Shown piece after piece: positions 1-7,527 of a stretch of DNA of 53,113 nucleotides. A program made the translations under genes and the position numbers. The stretch's first letter is position 1; each line of letters starts with the position of its first letter. The stretch spans positions 326,046 to 379,158 of the forward strand of contig NZ_AOLJ01000011.1 of NCBI RefSeq assembly GCF_000336775.1, written 5' to 3'. Below the pieces are notes generated by a model that ran no database searches, was not told where the DNA came from, and saw only the letters and a program-made list of their open reading frames with translations. The DNA is from Haloferax gibbonsii ATCC 33959 (lineage in GTDB: Archaea; Halobacteriota; Halobacteria; Halobacteriales; Haloferacaceae).

Positions 1-1265
1 CCCTCCGGTGGCGTCCAGTCGACCTGCGCAGCGCTCCGCTCTAGGTCGGCAAGGTCGCCTTCGTTCATTTCTCGCTGCGTGTACTTGCATTCCCCAGCGA
101 CGAGTGTGCCGTCACTCGCAAGGCCGACAACGTCCAGTTCGTGATGCTTGTGCCACCAATAGCCAATCCCGTGGTAGGTCTTGGGAACTAACGACGGGAG
201 CGCATTCTGACAGACGAGTTCGAACATTGAGCCCATGTACTCCGAGAACGAAGGTGCGACCAACTCCTCGAAAGCATTGTCACCGAGCTGGGCGAGCGTC
301 CCTTCTTGGCCGTACACATAACGGAACCAGAACCGAAACAGCGGTTCGTTCAGTCGATACCGGCTCTTTCGCGTCGCATTGGGATTCGCCGTGACCGGGA
401 TATCCCGTGTGACCAGTCGCAGTCGACGGAGCTTCGCGAGATACGATCCGAGTGCGTTCGAATCGATACCGGCGAAGTTAGCAATCTCATTCGCCTCGCG
501 CTTTCCTGTCGCAATCGCGCGGAGGACTGTGTAGTAGGTCTGTGGCTCTCGAATCCCAAACTCTGTCCGGAGGAGGAACTCTGGCTCGTTGTGGAGCACA
601 CCGTGTTCGGAAAGCACGTGTGTCTGGATGTTCTCCGCGAGCGATGCCGTTGAGGTGAGCGCCTGAAGATAGTACGGCGTCCCACCGAAGACGCTCCACG
701 TCTCAATCGTTGTCTCTGGGTCGTCTGTGGGGTACAGCTGTCGTGCGTCGGCCAACGCAAGCGGTGGCAAGTCAATGGTTCCGGTCCGGCGTCCGTACAG
801 CGGGCTCCCGCCTCCGAGCACTTTCTCTTCCATCACGCTGATCGACGACCCGACGAGTACCAACGACGCCGCCGTCTGTTCGAGATGGAGGTCCCAGACC
901 CGCTGTATCTTTGAGGGGACTGCATCGTCGGATTCGATCAAGTACGGAAACTCGTCGATGACAACGACTGCGTCCTGCCGCCCAAGCGTCTTGAGAATCG
1001 ACTCCCAGTCACGCTTGATATCGTCAACGACCGGGTACGTCTCGCGAGCGGTCTCGACGAAGCTTGCGAGCTGTACGTCCGGAGTCTCCTCGGTCGCCTG
1101 CCAGTACACCGCATCGTCTCGGTCACGAATTGCTTCACGGACGAGCGCACTCTTTCCGAGCCGCCGCCGGCCATAGATGACGAGCAACTCCGCCGTATCA
1201 CGGTCGAACCGGGATCGAAGAAACGAGAGTTCGTCGTCGCGGTTGACGAAGGCAGGCCGAGACAT
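1..1265 (-). CDS. DUF234-family archaeal AAA ATPase, 3' end cut by window edge
   Basis: ATG at 1265 opens a frame that stays open to base 1, so the C-terminus is missing. The N-terminal half is a P-loop ATPase with Walker A GRRRLGKS (about residues 32-39) and Walker B VVVIDEFPYL (about 100-109). A winged-helix-like middle follows. The visible end reads HHELDVVGLASDGTLVAGE then CK, which fits the D...ExK core of the PD-(D/E)xK-like DUF234 domain. This architecture is a common archaeal family, often on mobile DNA, with no settled function; some members are thought to act in defence or as nuclease-ATPases. It is transcribed divergently from the winged-helix gene at 1436, sharing a 170-bp promoter region with a tandem repeat. 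Family assignment is confident, function is not. Confidence 0.85.
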   Translation of the reverse strand, partial: MSRPAFVNRDDELSFLRSRFDRDTAELLVIYGRRRLGKSALVREAIRDRDDAVYWQATEETPDVQLASFVETARETYPVVDDIKRDWESILKTLGRQDAVVVIDEFPYLIESDDAVPSKIQRVWDLHLEQTAASLVLVGSSISVMEEKVLGGGSPLYGRRTGTIDLPPLALADARQLYPTDDPETTIETWSVFGGTPYYLQALTSTASLAENIQTHVLSEHGVLHNEPEFLLRTEFGIREPQTYYTVLRAIATGKREANEIANFAGIDSNALGSYLAKLRRLRLVTRDIPVTANPNATRKSRYRLNEPLFRFWFRYVYGQEGTLAQLGDNAFEELVAPSFSEYMGSMFELVCQNALPSLVPKTYHGIGYWWHKHHELDVVGLASDGTLVAGECKYTQREMNEGDLADLERSAAQVDWTPPE

Positions 1266-1308
1266 AGACTGTGTTTGGCTTGGTAGATCATAGTCGTTCT
1301 GATTATCT

Positions 1309-1338
1309 TAATCGTGATTTTACTAATCGTGATTTTAC
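1309..1338. repeat. Perfect 15-bp tandem repeat in divergent promoter
   Basis: TAATCGTGATTTTAC occurs twice head to tail (1309-1323, 1324-1338) in the AT-rich spacer between the divergent ATPase and winged-helix genes. A third TTTTACT stretch follows near 1408. Its position and perfection suggest a binding site for the winged-helix protein encoded next to it; this is inference. Confidence 0.7.
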
Positions 1339-1435
1339 TATTGCTGGATGACCTGCCCAGCGCAGTTTGGCAGGATAGCCAAAATTAGAAATCTCCAGCA
1401 AAGCTATTTTACTCACCACGCTCGTACGACGACCA

Positions 1436-2050
1436 ATGACCGGGGCAGACTCCTCCACAACACCGTGGCAAGGTGACGTCAACGAGGCAGTCATTGCTGA
1501 CTGGAAAGCAGACACCACGACGTTCGAGCGGATTCGACAGGTAATCGACGTTACAACCAACCCGCAAACTGCCAGCGAAGTTGCTGAACGCGCCCACGTG
1601 AGTGAACCAACTGCACGGAAGCACCTCTCAGCGCTCGCTGAGACTGGCCGTGTCAAAGTGATTGCAGCTGACGATGCCACTCGCTACATGCGCGCACCGC
1701 AGATGCTGGCGATGCGGCGGATCGCCGACATTCACCGCGAGCACACGAAAGATGAGATTCGACAGGCGATTCGAGACCTAAAAGATGAACGGCAAGCGAT
1801 CCAAGAACAGTACGACGCGACGACTATCGACGAACTGACCTTGGAACTGGAGTCCGGTGCTGACGGATGGGCAGACCTCACTCGATGGCAGCAAATTGAG
1901 CAGAACCTTGAGATCGCCCAGGCTGCGCTGACGCTCTACGACTTCGACCCAGATGATAGCCGGTCTGCAGCGGCTCGGCTCTCTGATCGTGGAAACACGA
2001 TTCGCAGCCGAGGTGCACTACAGGACGACGGCTCTCACACCACAGCGTAA
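1436..2050 (+). CDS. Haloarchaeal winged-helix DNA-binding protein, antitoxin-like
   Basis: A 204-residue protein. Residues about 28-75 form a winged helix: the recognition helix region reads SEVAERAHVSEPTARKHLSA. A charged helical stretch (about 95-135) and a tail containing ADLTRWQQIEQNLEIAQAAL follow. It closely matches in layout the protein encoded at 14363-14893, and both are followed immediately by a small protein with a RW/YD...HFHxPP motif. The family is a haloarchaeal winged-helix group (I believe DUF7342, from memory only). The stop codon at 2048-2050 directly abuts the downstream ATG at 2051, so the pair is translationally coupled. The likely role is an autoregulating antitoxin or repressor. 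Confidence 0.8.
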   Translation: MTGADSSTTPWQGDVNEAVIADWKADTTTFERIRQVIDVTTNPQTASEVAERAHVSEPTARKHLSALAETGRVKVIAADDATRYMRAPQMLAMRRIADIHREHTKDEIRQAIRDLKDERQAIQEQYDATTIDELTLELESGADGWADLTRWQQIEQNLEIAQAALTLYDFDPDDSRSAAARLSDRGNTIRSRGALQDDGSHTTA

Positions 2051-2506
2051 ATGGCAGGTGAGACCGACATTGAGGGCGCGGTTGGCCCAATCGATGATGT
2101 CGCGCTTGAAGAGATTCGTACGGTCTTCACACGTGCCGACGGCCTCGTCGAAGATGCGGGATTCGATAGTCGCCTCGACCCAACGAAGCTACAGATTCAC
2201 TTCCGAGACGGGATCGCCGAGGCGACGTGGTGTCGGTTCGATATTCGCTGGTTCCAGCGTCAGTACTACAGTTTCCACTATCTCGATGAGTGTGGTGTAC
2301 AGTTTCGCTACGATTACCATCCCAAACCGGACGCACCAGCGAAGCACTTTCATACGCCACCCGACGCAAATTCGGACGATGTAGAGCAGTCCTGTATCGT
2401 GACGACAGAGCCAATGCTCGTTGCACGAGCGGTACATCAACTCTGGCGTCGAGCGTACGAAACGGCCTCATTCGGCGCACTAAACACAGCCGAAAATCCG
2501 CCGTGA
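2051..2506 (+). CDS. Small TumE-like protein, putative toxin partner
   Basis: A 151-residue acidic protein starting directly after the stop of the winged-helix gene. The centre reads YYSFHYLDECGVQFRYDYHP and ends in KHFHTPPDA, which resembles the beta-rich core of the DUF6516/TumE group (paired in many prokaryotes with a winged-helix antitoxin). The partner gene at 13920 shows the same order of motifs with little overall identity. I infer a toxin-antitoxin-like module; no catalytic residue can be named from sequence alone. It could instead be an accessory protein of the regulator. Confidence 0.7.
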   Translation: MAGETDIEGAVGPIDDVALEEIRTVFTRADGLVEDAGFDSRLDPTKLQIHFRDGIAEATWCRFDIRWFQRQYYSFHYLDECGVQFRYDYHPKPDAPAKHFHTPPDANSDDVEQSCIVTTEPMLVARAVHQLWRRAYETASFGALNTAENPP

Positions 2507-2513
2507 GGTCGTG

Positions 2514-2527
2514 GCTGCGCGCGCAGC
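2514..2527. terminator. Perfect palindrome after the cassette
   Basis: GCTGCGCGCGCAGC is self-complementary and lies 7 nt after the stop codon of the small-protein gene. It could end the transcript or be a chance GC palindrome. The following sequence (about 2526-2555) resembles part of the dispersed repeat at 7362, suggesting a decayed third copy. Confidence 0.35.
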
Positions 2528-2612
2528 ACCGCAGGTGCGAGCACGGAGCGGTGGGTGGGGAGGTGGGGCCGGGCTGGTGGATACGTCAAAAAGAAAACCC
2601 CGCCCGCGACGC

Positions 2613-2637
2613 CTACTCAGCCCACCACGCCTCGCGC
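2613..2637 (-). repeat. 25-bp duplicate of OB-protein gene end; gene remnant
   Basis: CTACTCAGCCCACCACGCCT and the next five bases are identical to 4026-4050, the 3' end of the OB-fold gene. Read on the minus strand the remnant ends REAWWAE-stop, the same C-terminus as the intact gene; upstream (to about 2700) an SELS-like stretch is visible in a shifted frame. I read this as the decayed tail of a second gene copy, with the HNH gene lying between remnant and intact copy. The rest of 2507-2817 holds no gene I can support. Confidence 0.65.
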
Positions 2638-2817
2638 GTGAGACTGACAGCTCGGAACGAATCGTCTAACGCACCGTAATTTGCGCTCGTTCCATTTTTG
2701 CTATTCACGGGAGTGGAGATTACGAATGACTTCCCGGACACTCTATCATAAGATAGTAGTGCTGAGTTTTTGATTCGTGCCAGAACATCCGGTCGAGCTA
2801 TTGAGAATGCGAGATTA

Positions 2818-3960
2818 CTATTTTGGTCTGAGGTCCAGTCGAAGTGGAGAAATTTGCTCCCACAGACGATGATGACTCTGGCATACAGTAACTAGATTAT
2901 CAAGTGTATTTGCTTGCTTGTAATCAAGGACTCCTTCTTCATCAACGTATGCTCGGATTGGAACGATATGATGTACAGACAAGTCACAACCGAAGCGTTC
3001 CAGGTGTGACTGGGTCGTGAAATCACAGCCCGGTGTTTGACAGCAGTGATTGTCCCGTTCTAGTGCACGACTTCGTTGTCTTGGCCAGTTTGGACCGTAG
3101 TATAAATTACTAGGCTTAGTAGTCTCTATACTTCGACGGGGCTCGTGACCAGCTGCTTCAACAGAATCCTCCCAGTTCCCGAAATTGCGCCAGTAAGGAC
3201 CAAGCGAGAACCGGCTATGCTTTTCGAATTCATTCGATGAAGGTACATAACCCAGTTTCTCAACCACCCGGTCAATCTCACCAAGAAGTATTGGTTCAGA
3301 GATATTGCGACGCATTCGTGGCTCGAACCCTGCAGCACGTAGGGCACGATTCCAACTCCCAAATAGACGCTGAGCGACTGCCGTAGAAAACTCACCACTA
3401 GCATCCATCTCCATTGACGATGGAGTCCGCCCAAGGTTCTCTGCTAACTGCCGAATTGCCTTAACCACATCACCCCGAGAAGCATCAAGCTGGAGATTAG
3501 GATCCAACCCTGTGGAACGCAATGCTTCGTTCCACGATCCGAAATGGTTTCGAACAGTTCGAACAGAGACGTTTCCATCACGTCTCATCTCTCTTGTAGT
3601 GGGTGTTCCGTTCGTCTCTCCAGCTAATCTGAGAATTTCTCCTCTAATAGAGTTCTTCGTGACGGATTTCCTAACGTTTGGCTTGAGCCCTGCTGCTTCT
3701 ACTGCTGAAGTCCAACACCTGAAGTGTTTTCGAATAGGGGTTGTAGAGCATTCGCCTTCCTCATCCATTTCAGTAGATGTGGGTGTTCTACCTTTCTTTT
3801 CAGCCAGCTTTCGTATCGCATCAAGAGATTCCTCTTTAGATATTGATATTTGATGGCCTCGAGTATGACCTGCAATCTCAACGTTGGTTTCAAACGATTC
3901 ACCACAGATTTCGCACGTATAGTCTCCTTCAACTCTCATTTCTGGATGACGGGATGACAT
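2818..3960 (-). CDS. HNH endonuclease with zinc finger and homing-associated repeats
   Basis: About 380 residues. A C2H2 zinc finger (C16, C19, H32, H36) is followed by four copies of the homing-endonuclease-associated repeat, each about 55 residues and ending in a (F/L)GSWN.AL.AAG-like motif, then a C-terminal HNH domain with HHIVPIRAYVDEEG and NLVTVCQSHHRLWE. The repeats are thought to bind DNA and the HNH motif cuts it. I chose the ATG at 3960: a TTTTATC box centred near 3984 would put a leaderless transcript start there; an ATG at 3972 or a TTG at 3993 are alternatives. The gene is clearly more AT-rich than its neighbours and is flanked by a 25-bp duplication, both signs of insertion. Confidence 0.88.
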   Translation of the reverse strand: MSSRHPEMRVEGDYTCEICGESFETNVEIAGHTRGHQISISKEESLDAIRKLAEKKGRTPTSTEMDEEGECSTTPIRKHFRCWTSAVEAAGLKPNVRKSVTKNSIRGEILRLAGETNGTPTTREMRRDGNVSVRTVRNHFGSWNEALRSTGLDPNLQLDASRGDVVKAIRQLAENLGRTPSSMEMDASGEFSTAVAQRLFGSWNRALRAAGFEPRMRRNISEPILLGEIDRVVEKLGYVPSSNEFEKHSRFSLGPYWRNFGNWEDSVEAAGHEPRRSIETTKPSNLYYGPNWPRQRSRALERDNHCCQTPGCDFTTQSHLERFGCDLSVHHIVPIRAYVDEEGVLDYKQANTLDNLVTVCQSHHRLWEQISPLRLDLRPK

Positions 3961-4025
3961 GCCCGCACCCATCTGGGTCCGATAAAATCCCAATTTAAGG
4001 TAGCAAAAAAATACGCAATCGACGG

Positions 4026-4877
4026 CTACTCAGCCCACCACGCCTCGCGCTCTGGGAACGATAGCTCCGACCACCCCGTCACAGCCACCGACACGCGCCC
4101 ACCGTACCAGCTCTTTGCGACGTTCCGCAGCGTCACCCGCTCGCCTTCTCTCACAACCGATTTTCTCGACTTAGCCCAAATAGTGAATTTTGTCGTTCCA
4201 GTCTCATCCTCTATGAGTCCCACTTGTTGAATCGCGCTACTCATAGGCTCCCAAAGTGTCTTCACACGACCTTCTATCGACACCTCACGACGACTGACCT
4301 CACTGACCGCCGCAATCGGAATCACCGTCCCCGGAGCCTGTTGGAACTCTTCGAAGACACCCACGACCGCGCTCATCATCGACTGTCCGTCTGCGACCGC
4401 CTCGGCTAACCGCCGGCTGATCACCGACCGCGACCACCTTTCGAGTTTCGACTGTATTCGTCCTGCCTCTCTGTTCACGACGCCCAACTGCTCAGCCGTC
4501 AGTTGCTCACGTGGATCCGGTTCTTCCGGGTCAGCCCACCGATTGACACACCCCGCGCGTTTCTTGAACGCTCTCGTTGCCTCGATACTCGACTGTGCGA
4601 CCGCCGTCGCCGTCCGCATCTCCCGACTCGACGTCTGTCTCCGGTCCCACCGGTCACGCGTCTGTTCGATCTCCCACTCACGTGCAGCCATTCGCTCTTC
4701 TTCGGCGAGGGTCAGCCCCCGACCAACCGCGTCCGGATTGTTCAGGTCAACTTTGGCCTGGATTTCGAGTTCAACCGTAGGATGGAGCGCTGGCGTCTCA
4801 TCGACCACGTCGTCGTCGACCGCTCGAGGGTGGTTGGTGTGCGAAACTTCATTACGGAACTGCTTCTTACTACTCAT
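4026..4877 (-). CDS. OB-fold, RPA-like single-strand-binding protein
   Basis: A 283-residue protein. The first about 170 residues are charged and helical. Residues about 185-270 look like an RPA-type OB fold: VSIEGRVKTLWEP, GLIEDETGTTKFTIWAKS, REGERVTLRNVAKSWYGGR. This pattern (act on a nucleic acid, strand turn with DETG, KFTIW) is typical of archaeal RPA/COG1599-like domains. Proteins of this kind sit near replication genes on haloarchaeal plasmids, in keeping with the primase at 16362. ATG at 4877 is the first in frame. The last 25 bp are duplicated at 2613-2637. Confidence 0.75.
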   Translation of the reverse strand: MSSKKQFRNEVSHTNHPRAVDDDVVDETPALHPTVELEIQAKVDLNNPDAVGRGLTLAEEERMAAREWEIEQTRDRWDRRQTSSREMRTATAVAQSSIEATRAFKKRAGCVNRWADPEEPDPREQLTAEQLGVVNREAGRIQSKLERWSRSVISRRLAEAVADGQSMMSAVVGVFEEFQQAPGTVIPIAAVSEVSRREVSIEGRVKTLWEPMSSAIQQVGLIEDETGTTKFTIWAKSRKSVVREGERVTLRNVAKSWYGGRVSVAVTGWSELSFPEREAWWAE

Positions 4878-5123
4878 TGCTGAATCCTGAAGGCGCTCAC
4901 TCGGCGTCTTCTTCCGGCACTACGACTCTCCAGCCGCAGTCTTCTCACAGACTGACCGACACCAATCGTCTCACGGCGACGCCGCCGCGCCTTCGCCGGC
5001 TTGTCCGGCGCGGCGCGTCGCCAACAGGTGTCCCCCACAGACGAGCGCGGGGGTGAACCTCGAGGTGAGCGCGCGGTCAGGGCAGTCAATCCACCGACCC
5101 GCGGGTCGTCGGCCCCGTGCAGG

Positions 5124-5145
5124 CCGTCCGTCGCAGACGCAACGG
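5124..5145. repeat. Hairpin-forming repeat core, copy 1
   Basis: A 22-bp core that begins CCGTC and contains CGTC-GCA-GACG, a 4-bp stem with a 3-nt loop, enclosed by an outer CCGT/ACGG stem. It is identical to 5277-5298. Confidence 0.6.
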
Positions 5146-5276
5146 CTGAACCGGGACGACGAGACGGCAAGCGGGGGGTTGACAGTCCTGAACGGCGTCG
5201 CATACGGCCACAGCGAGGCCGCAGAGAGCGAGGACCCGCCGGAACAGCACCGCGCCCGGACCCGCACGAGCCTGTC

Positions 5277-5298
5277 CCGTCCGTCGCAGACGCAACGG
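5277..5298. repeat. Hairpin-forming repeat core, copy 2
   Basis: Identical to copy 1. Flanking GC-rich sequence is weakly similar to that around copy 4 at 5720, so the repeat unit may extend to about 80 bp. Confidence 0.6.
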
Positions 5299-5719
5299 AA
5301 ACGCCTCGTGCGGCAGCCCGGTGCGGGCTGGACGCCCGCGGACCCACAGCTCGTCGCGGCCGAGTTTGAGCGCATGCCCGGCAGGCCGCACAGCCAGCCC
5401 TGAGTGAGCCCCGGACCGTGGCATACTGGGGGTGAGCACGGCGAACCCCCAGTAGCCACCGCAGCCCGGGCGAACGAGGGGTGAGGGCAAGTGCCCGAAC
5501 GGCGAGCAGCCCGCCCGGACCGCGCAAGCGGCCACGTCTGAGCCAGCCGGCCGTCGGCGCGACCGCATCGAGGGAGCGCCGACGCAACGGCTGGTGAAGA
5601 TGCAGCCAGCCCGGTCTCGGTCACGGCCCGGATGCGGGTCGAGTGCTCGCAGACCCGCCCTCGGGGCTGACCGGTATCGGGTGGCTGCACCCGGCCCGAC
5701 CCGGCCCCGCGACCGTGCC

Positions 5720-5741
5720 CCGTCCGTCGGAGACGCAACGG
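5720..5741. repeat. Hairpin-forming repeat core, loop variant
   Basis: Same core as at 5124 but with the loop changed from GCA to GGA while both stem arms (CGTC/GACG and CCGT/ACGG) are kept. A partial right arm GACGCAACGG also occurs at 5581-5590. Confidence 0.6.
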
Positions 5742-5969
5742 AAGCGCGAAACGCCCGGGCCCGGCAGGAACGGTCTGCCCGCCGGAGCGCGCACAACCCG
5801 AGCACGTCGCCCCCAAGCGTACGGACGCGCGTCGCTGTTCACTCCGAGAGCGACGAGAGCGACGCTTGGGAGACGCCCACTATTCGGTCACGCCGTCGAT
5901 GAACTGCTTGGAGAGACCCGACGTGACAGCCAGCGATATCGTCACATAGCTCCGGTGCGAAGTGTTCAC

Positions 5970-6647
5970 ATGGTACTCGAGGTTGATGAGGAACGCTTGG
6001 GGGCCGTCCTCGAAGCGCTTCCGACCGACGACAACGGTGGCGTCGGCCGACACGTCCACTACACCCGCCAGAAGTACGAGACCATCTACGGAATTACACC
6101 CGAGACAATTGCCAACCACCTCGGGACCATCTTCAGCATCACCATTCGCCAACGAGCCGGGCCCCAAAGCATCGAACAGGTGGAGACGTCCCGGTCTGCG
6201 TTCGATGCCGAGACGTTTCAGTCGCTGGACTCCCACGCAGACGCGTATGAATACCTCACCGATATCGAGGGTGTCGGCCCGAAAATCGCTAACGAGTACC
6301 TTCGCAAGGTCGTCCACGCGTTCGGCTTCAAGCAGGCGTGGTGCGGCGACCTGTACGTCCCGCTCGACCAGCACGTGGTCGCCGCCCTCGTCGAAACCGG
6401 TTGTATTCATGACGACGGGGTGCGACCGGAAAAGACGAAACCGAGCGCGCTGTTGAACCTGAATCCCGAGAGTACTCCACGAACACGACTCTCCGCAAGC
6501 TCACTCCAAGCGGCGTTCAAACGGGTCGCCGAAACGCAGGGAACCGACCGAATCGCCTTCGACGAACTCTGGTCGGAAAACAAATTCTTCCTCTCGATCC
6601 CGGAGTTTCGTGAGGAGAGCTGTGTGAGTGCGTTCCTCACACAGTAA
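5970..6647 (+). CDS. Helix-hairpin-helix protein, DNA-glycosylase-like
   Basis: About 225 residues from the ATG at 5970 (GTG at 5955 in frame is an alternative; the open frame further upstream lies in low-complexity GC DNA and is not believable). The central motif EYLTDIEGVGPKIANEYLRK is a helix-hairpin-helix with the GVGPKIA hairpin typical of DNA glycosylases and related DNA-binding proteins; WCGDLYVPLDQHVVAALVE follows, as in the region after the HhH of the glycosylase fold. I see no clear catalytic Lys/Asp signature, so enzyme activity is uncertain. The C-terminus (FDELWSENKFFLS) looks like a separate small helical part. Confidence 0.75.
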   Translation: MVLEVDEERLGAVLEALPTDDNGGVGRHVHYTRQKYETIYGITPETIANHLGTIFSITIRQRAGPQSIEQVETSRSAFDAETFQSLDSHADAYEYLTDIEGVGPKIANEYLRKVVHAFGFKQAWCGDLYVPLDQHVVAALVETGCIHDDGVRPEKTKPSALLNLNPESTPRTRLSASSLQAAFKRVAETQGTDRIAFDELWSENKFFLSIPEFREESCVSAFLTQ

Positions 6648-6697
6648 CGGCGCTGGGCCACGACGACTTTACTTCTGCATCACCTCTGAGAGACGCG

Positions 6698-6961
6698 ATG
6701 AGTCTACTCACTGCAGTTGTCGTGTTCCTCGTCGGCTTCGTCTCGGGGGTGGTGGTTCGAACAGTCGCCGGACTCGCGGCCATCGTCGCGCTTCTGTTAG
6801 TTATCTTCGGCGTGGCCGCGCCAGAAATCGGCCTGATCGACTATATTGTCACACAGTACTACCAGGGGAACGAACTCCTCTTCCTCGCTGGACTCCTGTT
6901 TGGGCTCGACGCCAAACAGACGCGGCGAGTCGTCGTCGACCGTGGAACGAGTTCGAAGTGA
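6698..6961 (+). CDS. Small two-TM membrane protein
   Basis: 87 residues. Hydrophobic segments cover about residues 3-20 and 23-42, and a third weaker one about 58-68, ending in a charged tail (DAKQTRRVVVDRGTSSK). No family recognised. ATG at 6698 follows the preceding gene by 50 bp. Its size and composition resemble small membrane proteins of haloarchaeal proviruses and plasmids. Confidence 0.7.
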   Translation: MSLLTAVVVFLVGFVSGVVVRTVAGLAAIVALLLVIFGVAAPEIGLIDYIVTQYYQGNELLFLAGLLFGLDAKQTRRVVVDRGTSSK

Positions 6962-6979
6962 CGCGAGAGGAGCCCAACC

Positions 6980-7252
6980 CTATTTGTTCACGTCATCGAC
7001 ACCTAACCGGTTGCTCACCTCGTCCGTCCGCGCTAACAGCTGTTTGTACGCCGTCGTATCACGGCCCGGCGGCGTCCGCGGCACGCCATCGAGTTCGTCG
7101 ACGACGACTGCCGTCTGCAACAACAACTGGACGAGAGCCGCAGGGTCAACACCCTCGTCAGCATACAGGCGAAGCCACGCGTACAGTTCGAATTCCAGCT
7201 GTTGTTCGGTCGCGCTATCGACAATCGACTCCGTCTCGCAGTTTAGACACAT
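6980..7252 (-). CDS. Small acidic haloarchaeal protein of unknown function
   Basis: 90 residues, beginning MCLNCETESIVDSATEQQLE; a single CxxC at the very N-terminus, then an all-helical acidic body (WLRLYADEGVDPAALVQLLLQ). Converges with the small membrane-protein gene (18-bp gap). No family recognised. Codon use and acidity look genuine. Confidence 0.7.
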   Translation of the reverse strand: MCLNCETESIVDSATEQQLEFELYAWLRLYADEGVDPAALVQLLLQTAVVVDELDGVPRTPPGRDTTAYKQLLARTDEVSNRLGVDDVNK

Positions 7253-7361
7253 TGTGAATCAACGCAGGCCAACACACGCGCCTGCACCCCTGCAGGCGCG
7301 CAATAAAATACTGGAGCGCACAGACGTCGAACACGGACGCGACGATGACCGACCAGTCACC

Positions 7362-7482
7362 GGGTGGGACTGAACGGGGCCGCGGCGAGGGCGACGACGG
7401 CCGACTGAAGCACCGCAGACGCGAGCACCGCGAGCGTCGAGGCGCGCACGGAGGCCCTCGAGTCGTCGCCGCGGGGGCGTTC
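7362..7482 (+). repeat. Dispersed structured repeat, copy A
   Basis: Begins GGGTGGGACTGAACGGGGCC and ends at GGGGGCGTTC; strongly similar over about 115 bp to 14969-15079 in the same orientation. The ends pair: CCGCGGCGA near the 5' end with TCGCCGCGG near the 3' end. In copy B the partner reads TCGCCGTGG, which still pairs as RNA through a G-U. It may be a MITE-like element or the locus of a structured RNA. It fills most of the gap 7253-7527. Confidence 0.7.
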
Positions 7483-7527
7483 AAAACGTCGGTACACCGT
7501 CGCTAAAGAGAATGAAAGAGAGATGAG

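Larger units (their letters stand above)
4878..5969. other. 1.1-kb GC-rich region without a credible gene
   Basis: Every frame is open for long stretches only because the DNA is extremely GC-rich; the predicted peptides are arginine-, proline- and glycine-rich and unlike the acidic haloarchaeal proteome. The stretch contains a repeated core, CGTCGCAGACGCAACGG, at 5124-5145 and 5277-5298 (22 bp, identical), a variant at 5720-5741 and a partial copy ending at 5590. Spacing between copy ends is 153, 292 and 151 bp. It may encode a structured RNA or be a plasmid maintenance or origin element; I cannot tell which. Confidence 0.5.

Noticed and set aside
4874..5816. Long minus-strand frames of 237-281 residues in the GC-rich region
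   Set aside because: All frames are open there because stops are rare; peptides are Arg/Cys/Gly/Pro-rich, overlap one another and do not look haloarchaeal. The repeated RCVCDG peptide only reflects the DNA repeat.
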